Both the position numbers and the translations under genes were made by a program. Below the pieces are notes generated by a model. It saw nothing but the letters and a program-made list of their open reading frames with translations. It was not told where the DNA came from and did no database searches. From Bacteroidales bacterium (GTDB taxonomy: Bacteria > Bacteroidota > Bacteroidia > Bacteroidales > UBA932), in assembly GCA_017445015.1 (NCBI GenBank), contig JAFSVL010000028.1, positions 124,001-188,000 of the forward strand: a stretch of DNA of 64,000 nt. The letters are read 5' to 3'. Numbering within the stretch: the first letter of the stretch is position 1; every line of letters starts with the position of its first letter. Below are positions 15,621-25,036 of this stretch, piece after piece.

Positions 15621-16691
15621 ATGGAACGCCTGCACATCGCCTTTTTCGGTCCGGCCAACAGCGGCAAATCCACGCTGGTCAATACCTTGGCGGGACAGGA
15701 AGTCTCCCTGGTAAGCCCCATTCCCGGGACGACGACGGACCCGGTCCGCAAGGCCATCGAAATACCGGGGCTTGGCCCCTGCGTGCTCATCGATACCGCC
15801 GGCTACGACGATGAAAGCCCCCTCGGCGCACAGCGGCGGCGCCTCAGCCTGGCCGTACTCGATGAGGCAGATATCGCCGTAGTACTGGGCGACAGCCCGC
15901 TGTTCCAGTCCCTGGACATCCCGGTCATCCGGTATGCGCAGGGCGAAGGCATCGGTTCGCTCATCGCCCGCATCGCAGCCGCCGCACCCGAGCGCGAAGA
16001 AAGGAGCCTTACCGGGAATCTGCTCAAGGAAGGCGACACGGTCGTCCTCGTGATGCCGCAGGACAGCGAAGCCCCTAAAGGGCGGCTCATCCTCCCGCAG
16101 GTACAGGTACTCCGCGAACTGCTGGACCGCGGTTGCAACGCCCTCTGCTGCCAGCCATCCGGCCTTCAGGCGGCGCTTGACAGGCTCCGGGAGCGTCCCG
16201 CCCTCGTCATTACCGACTCGCAGGCATTCCGGCAGGTCGATACCCTGCTGCCGCGGGAATGTCCGCTCACCTCGTTTTCCATCCTTCTCGCCTGCGCCAA
16301 AGGGGATATCCAGACCTTCCTGGAGGGTGCCGGAGCCATCGACCGGCTCCAGCCCGGAGACCGGGTGCTCATCGCGGAAGCCTGCACCCACGTCCCGGAC
16401 ACGGAGGACATCGGACGGGTCAAGATTCCGGCATTGCTGCGCCGGCACGTATGCTCCGGCAAGGGCGGGGACCTTGGCGTCGATATCTCCGCCGGAAATG
16501 ACTTCCCCGAGGATTTGTCCCCCTACCGTCTTGTCATCCATTGCGGGGCCTGCGTCGCGGGCAGCCGCCTTGTCCGGGCAAGAACCAGAAAGGCACTCCG
16601 TGCAGGAGTGCCCATTACCAATTACGGACTTGCCCTTGCAGCGTTGCAGGGCATCCTGAAGCGGGTGGCTATTCCTCGAATTCCGCGATAA
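15621..16691 (+). CDS. hydF: [FeFe]-hydrogenase maturation GTPase HydF
   Basis: A 356-aa scaffold GTPase that receives the HydE/HydG product and delivers the 2Fe unit to HydA. Seen here: the N-terminal GTPase domain with FFGPANSGKSTLVN (G1), GTTTDPV (G2) and LIDTAGYDD (G3), a middle dimerisation domain, and a C-terminal Fe-S domain with IHCGAC (His307, Cys308, Cys311), the HCxxC cluster ligands. The length is a little under the roughly 400 residues usual for HydF. The last 23 bases overlap hydC convergently. Confidence 0.94.
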   Translation: MERLHIAFFGPANSGKSTLVNTLAGQEVSLVSPIPGTTTDPVRKAIEIPGLGPCVLIDTAGYDDESPLGAQRRRLSLAVLDEADIAVVLGDSPLFQSLDIPVIRYAQGEGIGSLIARIAAAAPEREERSLTGNLLKEGDTVVLVMPQDSEAPKGRLILPQVQVLRELLDRGCNALCCQPSGLQAALDRLRERPALVITDSQAFRQVDTLLPRECPLTSFSILLACAKGDIQTFLEGAGAIDRLQPGDRVLIAEACTHVPDTEDIGRVKIPALLRRHVCSGKGGDLGVDISAGNDFPEDLSPYRLVIHCGACVAGSRLVRARTRKALRAGVPITNYGLALAALQGILKRVAIPRIPR

Positions 16692-17139
16692 TCTTTTTGA
16701 TATCGGAAGGATTCAGCCTGCCGTACACTTTTTCCCCGATGGTCGCCACCGGAGCCAGGCCGCAGGCACCGACACAGCGCAGGCAGTCGAGCGAGAACTT
16801 TCCGTCCGGCGTCGTCTGCCCGACTTCGATCCCGAGCACGCGCTTGAACTCCTCCAGCACCTTGTCCGAACCCCGGACGTAACAGGCCGTTCCCAGGCAC
16901 ACGGATACGGGATATTTTCCCTTGGGCACCATGGAGAAAAAGGAATAGAACGTCACGACTCCATACACTTTCTGGGGAGGAACGCCCAGTTTCCGGGCAA
17001 TCACCGCCTGGACTTCTTCAGGGAGATAACCGAGGGTATTCTGGCATTCATGAAGAATGGAAATCAGTTCCCCGGGGGCGTTTCCGAATTGTTCACAGAT
17101 GTCCTCAACTTTGCGGAGGGCCTCACAAGACACTTTCAT
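16669..17139 (-). CDS. hydC: Bifurcating [FeFe]-hydrogenase gamma subunit HydC (NuoE-like)
   Basis: A 156-aa NuoE-type subunit with a thioredoxin-like [2Fe-2S] domain. Seen here: the N-terminal helical part with LISILHECQNTLGYLP and YGVVTFYSFF, and cysteines in VCLGTACY (Cys81, Cys86) and CLRCVGACG (Cys119, Cys122, Cys126), the usual C-x4-C...C-x3-C arrangement. It links NADH/ferredoxin-side electron transfer to HydB in the trimeric hydrogenase. Its start overlaps the hydA stop by 4 bp, so it is the last gene of hydB-hydA-hydC. Confidence 0.92.
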   Translation of the reverse strand: MKVSCEALRKVEDICEQFGNAPGELISILHECQNTLGYLPEEVQAVIARKLGVPPQKVYGVVTFYSFFSMVPKGKYPVSVCLGTACYVRGSDKVLEEFKRVLGIEVGQTTPDGKFSLDCLRCVGACGLAPVATIGEKVYGRLNPSDIKKIIAEFEE

Positions 17140-18893
17140 GACGATTTAGAAGCTTTGTTGAAATAATGGGTATGGAGAAGTTTCTCGGACCGTTCGCCGA
17201 GGGGCTCTCCGAGGAAGACCTTGTAGAGTTGCTGAATATCAGGATTTTCGTGGCTCTTGCGGACGGGCTTGCCCTCATCCTCACGATAGATGGCCCGGGT
17301 ACGGGCCTTCAGGATTTCCACGTTGCCGTGATGGTAGGGCTGTCCTGCGCCGCCGATGCAGCCACCGGGGCAGGCCATCACCTCGACCACATGATAATCC
17401 AGTTCCCCCGCCCTGAGTTTATCCATCAGGATGCGGGCATTGCTGAGCGTGTGCGCCACGCAGACCTTCAGCGGGAAGCCGGCGAGGTCGATGGTCGCTT
17501 CTTTGATTCCCTGCAGGCCGCGGACATCGGTAAATTCCAGACGCGGAAGGGTCTTCCCGGTATAGACCTCATAGACGGTGCGCAGTGCGGCCTCCATCAC
17601 GCCGCCGGTTGCGCCGAAAATGGCGGCGGCGCCGGAAGACTCGCCCATCGGCGTATCGAAATCGCTGTCCGGGAGGGTCATGAAGTCGATATTGGAACGT
17701 TTGATGAGTCTTGCCAGTTCACGGGTCGAGAGGGAATAATCCACATCGGGATTGCCGTTGAGGGAAAATTCCTCCCGTTCACACTCATACTTCTTGGCAA
17801 GGCAGGGCATGATGGAAACGACGACCAGTTTTTCGCGCGGGATGCCCATCTTCTCCGCCCAGTACGTCTTGGCGACGGCACCGAACATCTGGGCGGGAGA
17901 CTTTGCCGACGAAGGATATTCCAGCAGGTCCGGATAGTTGTGCTCGAAGAAATTGACCCACGCCGGGCAGCAGGAGGTCATAATCGGCAGTTCGACCCGC
18001 TTGTCCCCGCCCAGGAAGGCCTTGAGGCGGTGAAGGATTTCGGCGCCCTCTTCCATGATGGTGAGGTCTGCGCCGAAATCCGTATCAAACACATAATCGA
18101 AGCCGAGATACCGGAGGGAACTGGCGAGTTTTCCGGTCACAATCGTCCCCGGTTCAAGCCCGAACTCTTCCCCGAGCGCAACGCGCACGGCGGGGGCGGG
18201 CTGGGCGATGACGATCTTCTCCGGGTCGTAGAGGTCGTCGAGAAGCCGGTCGGTATTGTCCCTTTCCATCAGCGCACCGGTCGGGCATACCGCGACGCAC
18301 TGGCCGCAGTAGGTACAGTCGGTATCCTTGAACATCCGGTCGAAAGTCGGCGCAATCGTCGCGTCGAAACCACGGCGCACGGCGCCCAGAACGCCGACGG
18401 ACTGCACCTGATTGCATACGGACTCGCAACGGCGGCACAGGATGCACTTGTCCATGTTGCGGGAAATGGCAGCCGTTTCCTCATGCTTGCGCTGGGACTG
18501 CTCGCCCTTGTAGGTCATCCTGCGGATATTGAAACGGATGACCAGCCTCTGGAGTTCACAGTCACTGCATTTGGGGCAGGTGAGGCAATCGTTGGGGTGG
18601 TCGGAGAGGATGAGTTCCGCCACGGTCTTGCGGGCACGCACGACACGCTCGGAGTTGGTCCTCACAATCATCCCCTCTGCGACAAGGGTCGCACAGGAAG
18701 GGGCAAGATTGCGCCGGCCCTCGATCTCTACTACGCAAAGGCGGCAGGATGCCGGAGCATTCTTTACGCAGGTGCCCTTGAGGTCCATGTGGCAAAGGGC
18801 GGGGATATTGATGCCGACAGATGCGGCGGCATCAAGGACGGTGGTTCCCCGGGGCACGGTGACGGCCCGGTTATCTATGGTGAGGGTAATCAT
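17136..18893 (-). CDS. hydA: [FeFe]-hydrogenase catalytic subunit HydA
   Basis: A 585-aa soluble catalytic subunit. Domains in order: a plant-type [2Fe-2S] domain (Cys34, Cys42, Cys50, Cys53, Cys67), a His/Cys [4Fe-4S] region around residues 99-112, two [4Fe-4S] clusters (CILCRRCESVC at 150-160 and CTYCGQCVAVCP at 193-204), then the H-cluster domain with all three signatures: TSCCPAW (306-312), MPCLAKKYE (362-370) and MACPGGCIGGAGQP (506-519). All H-cluster ligands are present, so the enzyme should be active. With NuoF- and NuoE-like partners this is the trimeric electron-bifurcating type that couples H2 to both ferredoxin and NAD(H). It overlaps hydB and hydC by 4 bp each. Confidence 0.96.
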   Translation of the reverse strand: MITLTIDNRAVTVPRGTTVLDAAASVGINIPALCHMDLKGTCVKNAPASCRLCVVEIEGRRNLAPSCATLVAEGMIVRTNSERVVRARKTVAELILSDHPNDCLTCPKCSDCELQRLVIRFNIRRMTYKGEQSQRKHEETAAISRNMDKCILCRRCESVCNQVQSVGVLGAVRRGFDATIAPTFDRMFKDTDCTYCGQCVAVCPTGALMERDNTDRLLDDLYDPEKIVIAQPAPAVRVALGEEFGLEPGTIVTGKLASSLRYLGFDYVFDTDFGADLTIMEEGAEILHRLKAFLGGDKRVELPIMTSCCPAWVNFFEHNYPDLLEYPSSAKSPAQMFGAVAKTYWAEKMGIPREKLVVVSIMPCLAKKYECEREEFSLNGNPDVDYSLSTRELARLIKRSNIDFMTLPDSDFDTPMGESSGAAAIFGATGGVMEAALRTVYEVYTGKTLPRLEFTDVRGLQGIKEATIDLAGFPLKVCVAHTLSNARILMDKLRAGELDYHVVEVMACPGGCIGGAGQPYHHGNVEILKARTRAIYREDEGKPVRKSHENPDIQQLYKVFLGEPLGERSEKLLHTHYFNKASKSS

Positions 18894-20794
18894 ATAACGT
18901 TAATTGCGCCGAATTTACAACGCGAGATGCACATTCCGCAGCGGATGCACTTTTCAGGATTGATGACAAACGGTTTCCGGACTTCTCCTACGATGGCTTC
19001 CGCGGGACAGCCCCGCGCACAGGCGCTGCACCCTTTGCAGAGGGCCGGGTCGATGGAGTAGGTAAGGAGCGACTTGCACTTGTGCGCACGGCAGATGTGG
19101 TCCCTTACATGTTCCTCGTACTCCTCGCGGAAATTGGAGAGCGTCGAGAGGACGGGATTCGGGGACGTCTGTCCGAGTCCGCAAAGCGCGGTGTCCTTGA
19201 TGGTCTTTGCCAGGTTCTCGAGCGTGTCGAGGTCTTCGGGCGTACCCCGTCCGTCGGTAATGCGGTCCAGGATTTCCAGCATCCGCTTGTTTCCGATACG
19301 GCAGGGCGTACACTTTCCGCAGGACTCGCCCACGGTAAACTCGAGGAAGAACTTGGCCACCGAGACCATGCAGTCGTCCTCATCCATGACAATCATTCCG
19401 CCGGACCCCATCATGGAGCCCGCCGCGGCGAGCGATTCGTAGTCGATGGGAAGGTCGAGATGCTTTTCCGTGAGGCAGCCGCCGGAGGGTCCTCCGGTCT
19501 GGATGGCCTTGAATTTCTTGTCGTTCTTGACGCCGCCGCCGATATCATAGATAATCTCGCGGAGCGTCGTTCCCATAGGGACTTCAATCAGCCCCACGTT
19601 ATTGATTTTCCCGGCGAGGGCAAAGACCTTCGTTCCCTTGGATTTCTCCGTTCCGACGGAGGCGAACCACTGGGGGCCCTTCGTCAGGATGACGGGCACA
19701 TTGGCCAGCGTCTCGACGTTATTGACATTGGTCGGACGGCCGAAATAGCCGGCTTCCGCAGGGAACGGGGGCTTGAGCGTCGGCTCGCCACGCCGCCCCT
19801 CCATCGAATGGATGAGCGCGGTTTCCTCGCCGCAGACAAAAGCGCCGGCGCCATAACGGATCTCGATATCGAAATCAAAGCCGGTACCGAGGATATTCTT
19901 CCCGAGCAGGCCGTATTCACGGGCCTGGCCGATGGCGACCTTCAGGCGATGTACCGCCAGCGGGTACTCGGCACGGATATAGATAAGACCGCGGTGCGCG
20001 TTGATGCAGTAACCGCAGATCATCATCGCCTCGATGACGGAGTTGGGATCGCCTTCCATGATGGAACGGTCCATGAATGCCCCCGGGTCGCCTTCGTCGG
20101 CGTTGCAGACGACAAACTTCTCCTCCGCATCGAACTTCCGGGCGATTTCCCACTTCAGGCCGGTGGGGAAACCGGCGCCGCCCCGTCCGCGGAGACCGGA
20201 GGCCTTGATATCGGAAAGGACGTCCAGGCTGTCGCGCTGAAGGCTTTGTGCGAGGGCCTTGTAGCCATCCCTCGCGATGTATTCAAGAATATTTTCAGGA
20301 TCGATAAAACCGCAGTTGCGCAGCGCGATACGCTTTTGCTTGCGGTAGAAATCCATGTGCTTGGAATCGCTGATATGCTGTCCGGTTACCGGATCCTGGT
20401 AAAGCAGGCGATCCACGCGGGTTCCGGAAATGATATGGGAAGTCACAATTTCCTCCACGTCGGAAGGATGGACGGAAGTATAAAAGGTATTGTCGGGGAT
20501 GATCTTGACGATAGGGCCCTTTTCACAGAAGCCAAAACAGCCGGGAACCACCACATCGACCTTGCCGGCGATGCCGTGAGCCTCAAGGCTCGCATGAAAA
20601 TTCTCGACGATTTTTGCGCTTTCAGAAGCCTTGCAACCTGTACCGCCGCAGCAGAGAATCTGCATACGAGGCTCACCTTTGTTCAAGCCTGCGGTTTCGG
20701 TAGAATTGCCATTAACACTTCCCTCCCTGATTGACAACGACTTAACGACTTCTTGTCGAATGCTCTCAAGAGCATCAGGTGATGTAATGATCAT
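18890..20794 (-). CDS. hydB: Bifurcating [FeFe]-hydrogenase beta subunit HydB (NuoF-like)
   Basis: A 634-aa flavoprotein subunit. Domains in order: an N-terminal thioredoxin-like [2Fe-2S] domain (CCGGTGCKAS near residue 50, CFGFCEKGP), the NuoF NADH/FMN domain (GLRGRGGAGFPTGLKW, CNADEGDPGAFMDR, YGAGAFVCGEETAL), the [4Fe-4S] motif ESCGKCTPCRIG, and a C-terminal ferredoxin domain with two [4Fe-4S] sites (CKGCSACARGCP, CIRCGMCISRC). It is the site of NAD(H) reaction in the trimeric hydrogenase. First gene of the leftward hydB-hydA-hydC operon with a predicted promoter box at 20827-20834. An internal Met (position 44, MQILCCGG) is a less likely start. Confidence 0.95.
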   Translation of the reverse strand: MIITSPDALESIRQEVVKSLSIREGSVNGNSTETAGLNKGEPRMQILCCGGTGCKASESAKIVENFHASLEAHGIAGKVDVVVPGCFGFCEKGPIVKIIPDNTFYTSVHPSDVEEIVTSHIISGTRVDRLLYQDPVTGQHISDSKHMDFYRKQKRIALRNCGFIDPENILEYIARDGYKALAQSLQRDSLDVLSDIKASGLRGRGGAGFPTGLKWEIARKFDAEEKFVVCNADEGDPGAFMDRSIMEGDPNSVIEAMMICGYCINAHRGLIYIRAEYPLAVHRLKVAIGQAREYGLLGKNILGTGFDFDIEIRYGAGAFVCGEETALIHSMEGRRGEPTLKPPFPAEAGYFGRPTNVNNVETLANVPVILTKGPQWFASVGTEKSKGTKVFALAGKINNVGLIEVPMGTTLREIIYDIGGGVKNDKKFKAIQTGGPSGGCLTEKHLDLPIDYESLAAAGSMMGSGGMIVMDEDDCMVSVAKFFLEFTVGESCGKCTPCRIGNKRMLEILDRITDGRGTPEDLDTLENLAKTIKDTALCGLGQTSPNPVLSTLSNFREEYEEHVRDHICRAHKCKSLLTYSIDPALCKGCSACARGCPAEAIVGEVRKPFVINPEKCIRCGMCISRCKFGAINVI

Positions 20795-20826
20795 TCGTTT
20801 AGCGGTTAGAATAATATTTGAGACCG

Positions 20827-20834
20827 CAAAATTA
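20827..20834 (-). promoter_or_regulatory. Predicted -7 box for hydBAC
   Basis: On the minus strand TAATTTTG fits TAnnTTTG and lies 32 bases before the hydB start, in the 66-bp gap after adk. Confidence 0.5.
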
Positions 20835-20860
20835 GGGATAATTTATAAAAAGAAAAAGGT

Positions 20861-21433
20861 TCAGAGCGACATAATCAGCGCATCGATGCGGGCGGAGACA
20901 TCGGTGACGGATCCCTCGCCCGAGATTTCATAATAGATGCCGCGACGGCGATAGAACTGGATGAGCGGTTCGGTTTTCTGATGATAGGTGCGGATGCGGT
21001 TGGCGATGATGGCATCGTCAGCGTCATCGGCACGGTTCTCCAGCATGGCGCGGTGCTTGATGCGCTCATAAATCAGCGCATCGGGAATATGCAGCGACAG
21101 GACCGCGGTCACGCGCTCCCCCGCCTCGTCGAGCCGTTTCTCCAGCGCTTCCGCCTGGGCTATCGTGCGCGGGAAGCCGTCCAGCAGGAACCCGTCCACT
21201 CCCTTCGCCGCATCGAAGGCGGCAAAGAGCATGTCCTCCACGACCTGGTCAGGGACGAAATTTCCCTTTTCAATGAGCTCTTTCGCAATCTTTCCGAGCG
21301 GCGTTCCGGCGGCAATCTCGCTCCGCAGCAAATCGCCTGTGGAAATATGCAGGAGGTTGTATTTTTCCGACATGGGAATGGCCTGCGTGCCTTTCCCGGC
21401 ACCCGGAGGCCCGAAAATGATATAGTATTTCAT
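20861..21433 (-). CDS. adk: Adenylate kinase
   Basis: A 190-aa nucleoside monophosphate kinase that balances ATP, ADP and AMP in the cytoplasm. Seen here: the P-loop FGPPGAGKGTQ at residues 7-17, HISTGDLLRSEI, FLLDGFPRTIAQAEAL, and a short LID typical of the 190-residue Bacteroidetes form without zinc cysteines. The start overlaps the hpt stop by 4 bp, giving an hpt-adk operon of purine nucleotide genes. Confidence 0.96.
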   Translation of the reverse strand: MKYYIIFGPPGAGKGTQAIPMSEKYNLLHISTGDLLRSEIAAGTPLGKIAKELIEKGNFVPDQVVEDMLFAAFDAAKGVDGFLLDGFPRTIAQAEALEKRLDEAGERVTAVLSLHIPDALIYERIKHRAMLENRADDADDAIIANRIRTYHQKTEPLIQFYRRRGIYYEISGEGSVTDVSARIDALIMSL

Positions 21434-21975
21434 TCCTCGTCCAATACGTAGATATCCTTATAATTGCGGCCGATGCCGTCATAATCCAGACCGAAGCCCA
21501 CGATGAACCGGTTGGGAATTTCCATTCCCACATAATCGAGATTCACATCCTTCTTATACACATCGGGCTTGAGCAGCATCGTGCAGACCTTGTAATCGGC
21601 CGCTTTTGTCTCTTTCATGTACTCGCTCAGCGCGACGATGGTATTCCCCGTATCGACAATATCCTCCACGACAATCACCCTTCTTCCGGAAAGGTCTGAA
21701 GTCGGGCCGAGGAGGTTGCGTACCACGCCCGTGGAAATGGTTCCGGAATAGGAAGAAAGTTTCATGGAAACCAGTTCGCAGTTGAACTCCAGCCGCTTCA
21801 TCAGTTCCGCGGTGAAAAGCACGGAGCCGTTGAGAATACAGAGCACGACAGGAATATCGGTACAGCCCCTGAAATCCGCGTTGATCTTGTCCGCCACCCT
21901 GTCAATCGCTTCACTGATGCGTTCATAGGGAATATACAAGCGGAACGTTTTGTCGTAAAGCTTGATTTTTTCCAT
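21430..21975 (-). CDS. hpt: Hypoxanthine phosphoribosyltransferase
   Basis: A 181-aa salvage enzyme that makes IMP/GMP from hypoxanthine/guanine and PRPP. The start at 21975 (MEKIKLYDKTF) fits the family; the frame stays open far upstream but runs antisense through the next gene. Seen here: the PRPP-binding motif VIVVEDIVDTGNT (residues 100-112) and VVLCILNGSVLF near residue 43, both typical, with the C-terminal DYDGIGRNYKDIYVLDE. Cotranscribed with adk. Confidence 0.95.
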   Translation of the reverse strand: MEKIKLYDKTFRLYIPYERISEAIDRVADKINADFRGCTDIPVVLCILNGSVLFTAELMKRLEFNCELVSMKLSSYSGTISTGVVRNLLGPTSDLSGRRVIVVEDIVDTGNTIVALSEYMKETKAADYKVCTMLLKPDVYKKDVNLDYVGMEIPNRFIVGFGLDYDGIGRNYKDIYVLDEE

Positions 21976-21999
21976 TTCCAGCCAACAAATATCGGAGGC

Positions 22000-22007
22000 C
22001 AAAATTA
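22000..22007 (-). promoter_or_regulatory. Predicted -7 box for hpt-adk
   Basis: TAATTTTG on the minus strand, 24 bases before the hpt start, in a 105-bp AT-rich divergent gap. Confidence 0.5.
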
Positions 22008-22080
22008 CAAAAAAATCCATATCATCCTCGTAAAAAAATATCAATAAAAGATAAAATAGTAGTTTTTTTACGCCGGAGCG

Positions 22081-23781
22081 ATGCATCCTTGCGCCATGAG
22101 ACTTTTGATGAGCCTGATGGAAGCCATTCTGTTGCTGGCAGGAGCCCTTTCCGAGGAGGAACTGGACGAGAGCGTCATCGAGCGCTTCGGGCGCTATGCG
22201 GACGCGCCCCTTCCGCTCAACACAGCCGGGCGCTCGAGGCTGCTCGAAAGCGGCCTGTTGAGCGAGTATCAGGCGACGGTATTGCTCGAACACCGCCAAC
22301 GCGCCGGCACGGTGCGTTCCTATACGGAACTGGCCCTTCTGGACGGGTTCGGGGCACGGACGGCGGAAGCGCTGCGATATTTCACGACGCTGGAAGGAGA
22401 GGCAGTCCGCAGGGAGGGACTGCGCGGCGAAGCCCTGCTCAGGGGTTCCGTGCGCCTGCGGGACGGCACGGCGGAAGCGGCGGGCGGCGCAAAAATCCTG
22501 CTTGAACTCCCGCAGCGCGCCTCCCTGTTCTGGGGGTCGCGGTATTCCTACGGCGATGCCCGTTATTCGCCCGGAAGTTTCAGCGCTTCCTATCACGGGA
22601 AGGACGGCCGCTGGAAACTCGTCGCTGGAGATTTCCACGCCCGGTTCGGACAGGGACTCTGCGCCTGGAGCGGCTTTTCGCTGAGCGGGTTCGGGACGGC
22701 GGGAGCCTTCGGGCGACAGGCCCAGGGCATTACGGCCTCACATTCATTTTCAACGGCCCTCCGCGGCCTCGCGGCCGATGCCGGATTCGGACCGGTAAGC
22801 CTCAGCGGCGGCCTGTACGCGGACGGCCTGCGCGAAAGGATGGACGGGAAAACGCATAAAATCGGCCTGGGATACTGCCTGAACGCCGTTTACCGCTGGC
22901 AATGGGGACACGCGGGCCTGAGCGCCGCAGGGCTGGACGGAGCACCGGCGTGTTCCGCCGACTGGCGCATGGGCGGGCACGGCTTTTCCTGGAGCGGAGA
23001 GGCGGCATGGGACTTCCGGGGAAAGGATATCGCCGCCCTGACTTCCCTGCGCTGGAAACCGAAATACGGCATCGAGGCTGCCATCAACCTGCGATATTAC
23101 GGCCCCGGCTACCGCAGCCCGCTCTCCGGCGCCCCGCGTGCATCGGGAAGCGCCAACCGGGACGAGGCCGGCGGCGCCGTTGCCCTCAGCACAGCCTGGG
23201 GAACGCTCAGTTATGACCTCTGCACAAAACCCTCGGAGGGCGGAATGGGACATAAGGCCATACTCCACGCCTTTCACGAATGGCACGCGGGGCCCGTCAC
23301 GCTTATGCCGGCCCTGCGCGCCGTCCTGGTCCGGCGCAGTTGGAACGGCACTCCCCTGCGGACGGACCTGCGCGGGGATATCGGCGCGACACTGGGGAAA
23401 TGGGCGCTGAACCTGCGGTACAATACGGTATTTTGCCGTGGACGGTCCTGGCTTTGGTACGCCGAGTCGGGTTATGACGGCATCTGGCTGCGCTTTTCCC
23501 TGTTCAAAATCGATAATTGGGACGACCGGATCTATGTTTACGAACGGGATGTGCGCGGGGTCTTCAATGTGCCGGCCTGCTACGGACGGGGCTGGAGCCT
23601 TTCAATGGCCGCCAACCGGAGCTTCAAGGGGAAAGCGACGCGGCACCGGATCGGATTCCGGGCATCCTACACCCGCCAGTTCCCCTCGGAGGCCGGCCGC
23701 AGCAGCAGTTTTGAAGGCAAGCTGCAATACACTATAGACTGGAGAGTACATTCTCCATACGGGTCCCGCGCGAGCCCTTGA
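22081..23781 (+). CDS. Helix-hairpin-helix protein with putative outer-membrane beta-barrel
   Basis: A 566-aa protein with a hydrophobic N-terminus (MRLLMSLMEAILLLAG; an ATG at 22096 is an equally good start). Residues about 40-110 form a ComEA-like helix-hairpin-helix pair (PLPLNTAGRSRLLESGLLSEYQ, then YTELALLDGFGARTAEAL). The rest is a run of alternating aromatic/glycine strands (LFWGSRYSYGDARYS, FHARFGQGLCAWSG) ending in LQYTIDWRV, as in an outer-membrane barrel. Such HhH-plus-barrel proteins are widespread in Bacteroidetes with no firm function known to me. The last 50 bases overlap murF convergently. Confidence 0.72.
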   Translation: MHPCAMRLLMSLMEAILLLAGALSEEELDESVIERFGRYADAPLPLNTAGRSRLLESGLLSEYQATVLLEHRQRAGTVRSYTELALLDGFGARTAEALRYFTTLEGEAVRREGLRGEALLRGSVRLRDGTAEAAGGAKILLELPQRASLFWGSRYSYGDARYSPGSFSASYHGKDGRWKLVAGDFHARFGQGLCAWSGFSLSGFGTAGAFGRQAQGITASHSFSTALRGLAADAGFGPVSLSGGLYADGLRERMDGKTHKIGLGYCLNAVYRWQWGHAGLSAAGLDGAPACSADWRMGGHGFSWSGEAAWDFRGKDIAALTSLRWKPKYGIEAAINLRYYGPGYRSPLSGAPRASGSANRDEAGGAVALSTAWGTLSYDLCTKPSEGGMGHKAILHAFHEWHAGPVTLMPALRAVLVRRSWNGTPLRTDLRGDIGATLGKWALNLRYNTVFCRGRSWLWYAESGYDGIWLRFSLFKIDNWDDRIYVYERDVRGVFNVPACYGRGWSLSMAANRSFKGKATRHRIGFRASYTRQFPSEAGRSSSFEGKLQYTIDWRVHSPYGSRASP

Positions 23782-25033
23782 CCAGGACCAGGGTATCCGA
23801 AGGCGGGTCGGCATCGAGCGCGGCGGCCAGGGATGCGGAATCCGCGTACCAGCACGAACGTCCCAGACCGGCGGCGTCGAGCGCAAGGCCGAATTCCTCC
23901 CCCACGAAACGGGCATCGGTCCCGGATTCGGAAAGGCGCTTCACAATCCGGAGATGTTCTTCCGCCGACGCCGCGCCGAGTTCCCGCATCTCGCCGAGCA
24001 GCGCCAGTTTGCGGCCGGCGCGCATTTCAAGCAGGTTTTCGATGGCCACCGCCATCGATGAGGGATTGGCATTATAGGCATCGACAATCAGGGTATTGCG
24101 CTGCGTCTGCACCCGCTGGGAGCGCTGGTTCGAAGGTTTGTACGCCGAAATCGCGGCAAAAGCATCCGAAAGCGGAACGCCGAAATAGCGCCCTACGGCA
24201 ACAGCCGCCAGTACATTCGTCGCATTGTAGGCGCCGATAAGCGCGGTTTCTACTGTCGTACCCTCGACAACGAGCCGCAGGAAGGGATGCGCCGCGTCCG
24301 TCGGCAGGATTTCCACCCCCTCGTAGCGGATGCCGTAGGACCAGACGTGGCAGGCACATTCGCGTGCCATCTGCGTCAGGTCCGGGTCGTCGGCATTCAG
24401 GAAAATCACCGAACCGTCGCGCGAAGCAAGCCATTTATACAACTCACCCTTGGCGGCCTTTACCCCCTCGAAGGAGCCGAATCCCAGCAGATGCGCCTTG
24501 CCGACATTGGTAATCAGGCCATAGTCCGGACGGGATACGCGCACAAGCTTTGCGATATCGTCGGGATGGTTCGCCCCCATCTCGATGACGGCGATCTGCG
24601 TTTCCGGCGTAATCGAGAGCAGGCTGAGCGGCACGCCGATGTCATTGTTGAAATTGCCCTTCGTCGCAGTGACACGGAACTTTTTCGAAAGCACCGCGGC
24701 AATCAGTTCCTTCGTCGTGGTCTTTCCGTTCGTACCCGTAAGGCCGATGACGGGCAGCGAACCGCCGGGCTTCACGTGCTCCCGGTGATACACGGCCAGT
24801 TCCCGCAGCGCGGCATAAGTGTCCGGAACCTTGATGAGCCGCGGGTCGTCCGGCAGGGCGGCGGCAGCGTCCACGACGGCACAGCCGGCACCGGCCTCCA
24901 GGGCCCCCAGCGCATAATCGTTCCCGTCGAAATTTTCCCCTTTCAGGGCAAAGAACATCTCGCCGCCCTTCAAAGTACGGCTGTCGGTGGCCACTGCGCC
25001 GCCGCAAGCCAGAAATCTGTCATAAAGTTCCAT
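23732..25033 (-). CDS. murF: UDP-N-acetylmuramoyl-tripeptide--D-alanyl-D-alanine ligase MurF
   Basis: A 433-aa Mur ligase that adds D-Ala-D-Ala to the peptidoglycan precursor in the cytoplasm. Seen here: the N-terminal substrate domain with ATDSRTLKGGEMFFALKGENFDGNDY, the ATP-binding GLTGTNGKTTTKELI (near residue 98), EMGANHPDDI, and the C-terminal domain with VDAYNANPSSM and LALLGEMRELG. Full length. It follows dut with a 3-bp gap, so dut-murF are probably cotranscribed. Confidence 0.96.
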   Translation of the reverse strand: MELYDRFLACGGAVATDSRTLKGGEMFFALKGENFDGNDYALGALEAGAGCAVVDAAAALPDDPRLIKVPDTYAALRELAVYHREHVKPGGSLPVIGLTGTNGKTTTKELIAAVLSKKFRVTATKGNFNNDIGVPLSLLSITPETQIAVIEMGANHPDDIAKLVRVSRPDYGLITNVGKAHLLGFGSFEGVKAAKGELYKWLASRDGSVIFLNADDPDLTQMARECACHVWSYGIRYEGVEILPTDAAHPFLRLVVEGTTVETALIGAYNATNVLAAVAVGRYFGVPLSDAFAAISAYKPSNQRSQRVQTQRNTLIVDAYNANPSSMAVAIENLLEMRAGRKLALLGEMRELGAASAEEHLRIVKRLSESGTDARFVGEEFGLALDAAGLGRSCWYADSASLAAALDADPPSDTLVLVKGSRGTRMENVLSSL

Positions 25034-25036
25034 ACG

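Noticed and set aside
17166-20734. Two very long plus-strand open frames (about 630 and 550 codons) opposite hydA and hydB
   Set aside because: They are antisense to genes with complete cofactor motifs, have no recognisable domains, and arise from the high GC of the third codon positions of the true genes.
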